15,681 bases of DNA, from NCBI GenBank assembly GCA_050303435.1, contig JBNLBT010000075.1:1-15681 (forward strand). Direction: 5' to 3'. The DNA comes from JBNLBT01 sp050303435. Lineage in GTDB: Bacteria; Pseudomonadota; Gammaproteobacteria; Xanthomonadales; Marinicellaceae. Position numbers and translations under genes: made by a program. The notes under the pieces are model-generated. The model was not told where the DNA came from. It ran no database searches and worked only from the letters and a program-made list of their open reading frames with translations. Below, one piece after another: positions 13,466 to 15,681 of the stretch (the stretch's first letter is position 1; each line of letters starts with the position of its first letter).

Positions 13466-15373
13466 GTAATCCTCGAGGTAATTTTCCAACAGATTGCTGG
13501 CCAGCTTGATCAGATCAAAATCGGTCACCACGCCCACCAGTTTGCCTTTGTCCACCACCGGCAGGCAGGACAGTTTCTTCTCGCGCATCATGCGGATCGC
13601 TTCGGTGGTTTTCATCGACGAATCCACCGAGATGGGGTTGTCGTTCATGATTTCACTGACCGCCTTGGGCTCGTCGTGGTCGTTGTGGCCTTCCACCACA
13701 TGGCGCAGAATCGAACGGTGCGACACCAGCCCCACCAGTTCGCCCTGATCGTTTTCCACCGGCACGTGCCGCACGTGTTTCCAGTCCATGATGCTGGCCG
13801 CCAGATCGATCGAATCGTTGGGCCGCACGGTCAGCAATGAAGTGGTCATGAACTGACCCAGTCGCCGGAACGACGCGCGCCAGTCCAGATCGCTGGATAT
13901 TTTCGCCAGCGGCCAGTTGTGAATCGGATTGTCGGTTTCCTGTTGATTGACCATTTCGGCCACGATCGAACGCACTTTCTCATCCGGGTGCACGTCGTCT
14001 TCCATTTCGGTGATTGAACGGATCGCCCAGCTGGCGCCGGTCTGGCCTGATTGCACGCGCTTGTCGATGACCGTCAGGTATTTGTTGATGTCGTGGCCAT
14101 TGATGCCGGCGGCTTTCAGCCCGGCCTCGGCCTCCGGCAACAATTCGCGGCGGATCAGGTCGCGCGCCGCCACCGGCTCGCCGGACAGCCAGGTCAACGT
14201 GGCGTCCAGACCGTTGCGGGTGACGTTGCGGAAATTGCTCTTCGCGTGGGCGAAGCGGAAATGTTCACGGATGTCGCCGTATTTGCGGCTCAAACCGGCC
14301 ATCAGACCAAAATAAAAGGTCGAATTGGCCACCTCATCAATGATCGAGGGGCCGGCCGGCAACACGCGGTTTTCGATGCGCAGGTGTGGCACGTTGTCCT
14401 TGACGCCGTAGCACGGCCGGTTCCAGCGGTACACCGTGCCGTTGTGCAGCATCAAAGCCTTGAGCTTGGGCATTTTGTTGGCCTTGACCATGGCCACCGG
14501 ATCGGATTCGTACTCCGTGGTCAGCACCACCGGAAAGCGCGAAATGTCCTCACGGAACACGTCAACAATGGAATCGATCCATTCGTTGCCGAAGTGCACG
14601 CGCGGCTGGTTGCCGCGTTGCTGGTGCGTGTCCGAACGGGTGTCGACCGAATTCTGGAACACCGCAATGCGCGATTCGTGCCACAGCCGGTAGTGATGAA
14701 TCAATCCGGAATTGACCGCCGCGGCCAGCACCGGCGCAGTGACCGCCTGCGACATATTGTACATGTCCACAAACGATTCGCCGCTGACCTGAAAATGCAC
14801 CTGAAAACTGGTGTTCAGTGCTTCCAGCACAAAACAGTCGTGGGTCACCGACAATTCATCCACGCCGCGAATATCCAGACGAAAATCCGAACCGCGAATT
14901 TCTTTCAGGCGTTCGTTGAGTTCAAAATAGCGGTCCACCGGTGTCATGTTGTCCAGTGTCAGGTCCATCTGCCGCAGGGTCGGCAAAATGCCCGCCAACA
15001 CGATCTTGGAATCGTGCGCGGCGGCCGCTTCTCGCGCGATGCTGACCACTTCGTTGATTTCCGCTTCCAGCTCGCTCAGACACTTTTTCTCAAAGCGCCG
15101 CGGAGTCAGATTGGCTTCAATGTTGAATTGTGCGATTTCGTTGGTGAAGCGTTTGTCTTTGATGTCGGCGAGAATCTGCAACGCGGTGCAATCGGGCCTG
15201 TAGTCGTTGTCGACCAGAAACATCTCCTGCTCGGCACCGATGCGGGTGGCGTCCGATTCGATCAGCCCCTGATCCACCATGAGCTCCAATGCACGCAGAT
15301 CGTTGAGCACCGCGCGCGTGAACTTGCGTTTGGTTTCTTCCAGATTGTGGCGTGAAATGTTTTGTTCGCCCAT
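13448..15373 (-). CDS. GCS2-family (glutamate-cysteine-ligase-like) enzyme fused to tandem CBS domains
   Basis: A 641-residue two-part protein. Residues about 40-400 resemble the GCS2 carboxylate-amine ligase family (YbdK, plant-type glutamate-cysteine ligase): metal/ATP-site motif GAEQEMFLVD (E48 and E50), FNIEANLTP (83-91), the FQVHF strand (190-194), and RIENRVLPAGPSIIDEVAN (332-350). A helical linker (400-500) follows. Two CBS motifs form a Bateman module: about 507-561 (MTTSLLTV, VRHVPV, GLVSHRSIL) and about 573-626 (IMNDNPISV, LSCLPVV, GVVTDFDLI). CBS pairs usually bind adenine nucleotides, so the likely reading is an ATP-dependent ligase gated by AMP, ADP or ATP; the substrates are unknown. 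Both halves look intact. A strong GAGGAGGAG ribosome site and a near-consensus promoter precede the ATG. Upstream lies an SLC13 transporter gene. Confidence 0.85.
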   Translation of the reverse strand: MGEQNISRHNLEETKRKFTRAVLNDLRALELMVDQGLIESDATRIGAEQEMFLVDNDYRPDCTALQILADIKDKRFTNEIAQFNIEANLTPRRFEKKCLSELEAEINEVVSIAREAAAAHDSKIVLAGILPTLRQMDLTLDNMTPVDRYFELNERLKEIRGSDFRLDIRGVDELSVTHDCFVLEALNTSFQVHFQVSGESFVDMYNMSQAVTAPVLAAAVNSGLIHHYRLWHESRIAVFQNSVDTRSDTHQQRGNQPRVHFGNEWIDSIVDVFREDISRFPVVLTTEYESDPVAMVKANKMPKLKALMLHNGTVYRWNRPCYGVKDNVPHLRIENRVLPAGPSIIDEVANSTFYFGLMAGLSRKYGDIREHFRFAHAKSNFRNVTRNGLDATLTWLSGEPVAARDLIRRELLPEAEAGLKAAGINGHDINKYLTVIDKRVQSGQTGASWAIRSITEMEDDVHPDEKVRSIVAEMVNQQETDNPIHNWPLAKISSDLDWRASFRRLGQFMTTSLLTVRPNDSIDLAASIMDWKHVRHVPVENDQGELVGLVSHRSILRHVVEGHNDHDEPKAVSEIMNDNPISVDSSMKTTEAIRMMREKKLSCLPVVDKGKLVGVVTDFDLIKLASNLLENYLEDYPERER

Positions 15374-15413
15374 GCTGCCGACTCCTCCTCATGCTGAATT
15401 TCTCTCCAACATC

Positions 15414-15442
15414 ACTATATTAACTATTGCCAGCAGGGTCAA
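15414..15442 (-). promoter_or_regulatory. Near-consensus sigma-70 promoter of the GCS2-CBS gene
   Basis: On the minus strand TTGACC (15437-15442) and TATAGT (15414-15419) are separated by exactly 17 bases, each one mismatch from consensus. The -35 overlaps the stop codon of the transporter gene, and the start codon lies about 40 bases downstream of the -10. It is the best canonical promoter in the window. Confidence 0.7.
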
Positions 15443-15681
15443 TACAATTTATAGACCCAGGTCAAAATGCCCGACAGCATGGCCCAGTTGATCAGCGTCA
15501 AAGGCATGCCGACCTTGAAGAAGTCCATGAATTTGTAGCCGCCGGCGTTCATTACCAGCAAATTGGTTTGATAGGCCATCGGTGTGGCGTAGGACAGATT
15601 GGCGCCGAACAGCACCGCCAACACAAACGGCTCAACCGGCATGCCCAGGCGCTGCGCGATGCTGATGGCGATCGGCGTGCC
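15439..15681 (-). CDS. SLC13-family permease, C-terminal 80 residues only
   Basis: The 3' end of a membrane transporter gene whose 5' part lies beyond the window. The visible 80 residues, read from the window edge, include GTPIAIS, the segment ANLSYATPMAYQTNLLVMN, then AGGYKFMDFFKVGMPLTLI and a final hydrophobic helix ending in a short basic tail. This pattern is typical of the C-terminus of SLC13 and divalent-anion symporter permeases (sulfate, di- and tricarboxylates). The Met at 15640-15642 is internal, not a start. The gene reads in the same direction as the GCS2-CBS gene, 65 bases upstream of it. The substrate cannot be told from this fragment. Confidence 0.82.
   Translation of the reverse strand, partial: GTPIAISIAQRLGMPVEPFVLAVLFGANLSYATPMAYQTNLLVMNAGGYKFMDFFKVGMPLTLINWAMLSGILTWVYKLY

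Noticed and set aside
14051..15355. Long open frame (434 codons) on the plus strand opposite the GCS2-CBS gene
   Set aside because: It is antisense to a gene with clear domain motifs, its translation is rich in His, Arg, Gln and Val without any recognisable motif, and it reflects the codon bias of the real gene.

Overview
The window is a GC-rich stretch of a gammaproteobacterial chromosome. It is densely packed and codes on both strands. The strongest taxonomic hints are the nudJ-mnmA-hflD cluster (hflD is a gammaproteobacterial gene), a class 2 pyrD, an E. coli-type MurB, and rnhA-dnaQ as an overlapping co-directional pair. The gene set is not arranged as in enterics: purB does not follow hflD, and pyrD overlaps murB. 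I would place it in a non-enteric gammaproteobacterial lineage, possibly near Xanthomonadales or Chromatiales, but the sequence alone does not settle this. I see no tRNA or rRNA gene, insertion sequence, phage gene or CRISPR array.

Layout. (1) Bases 1-3473, plus strand: an NhaC-family Na+/H+ antiporter cut by the window edge, then a NudJ-type Nudix hydrolase, the tRNA 2-thiouridylase MnmA, and HflD. Overlaps or gaps of a few bases suggest one transcript, which ends at a strong bidirectional terminator near 3530. (2) Bases 3560-7044, minus strand: rnhA-dnaQ (RNase HI and the Pol III proofreading subunit, ATGA overlap), then serS, then a membrane-anchored double-FHA protein with its own extended -10 promoter. 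(3) Bases 7084-11136, plus strand: gloB (glyoxalase II), then etfB-etfA (electron transfer flavoprotein) and an ALDH7-type aldehyde dehydrogenase, closed by a long hairpin terminator. (4) Bases 11416-13414, plus strand: pyrD and murB, overlapping by 17 bases. (5) Bases 13448-15681, minus strand: an unusual protein fusing a GCS2-type glutamate-cysteine-ligase-like domain to a tandem CBS module, preceded by the 3' end of an SLC13-family transporter gene.

How the genes work together. Most are housekeeping: tRNA modification and charging, replication fidelity and RNA primer removal, pyrimidine and peptidoglycan synthesis, and methylglyoxal detoxification. The etfB-etfA-ALDH7 block looks catabolic. 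ALDH7 enzymes oxidise alpha-aminoadipate semialdehyde in lysine breakdown, and ETF takes electrons from acyl-CoA dehydrogenases such as the one that finishes that pathway, but the link is inferred from adjacency. The parts least explained by known biology are the GCS2-CBS protein and the double-FHA membrane protein. Smaller points are a codon-usage shift in the last third of pyrD, an inverted repeat around the probable serS -10 element, and overlapping divergent promoters between rnhA and gloB. I found no clear multi-gene novel system.
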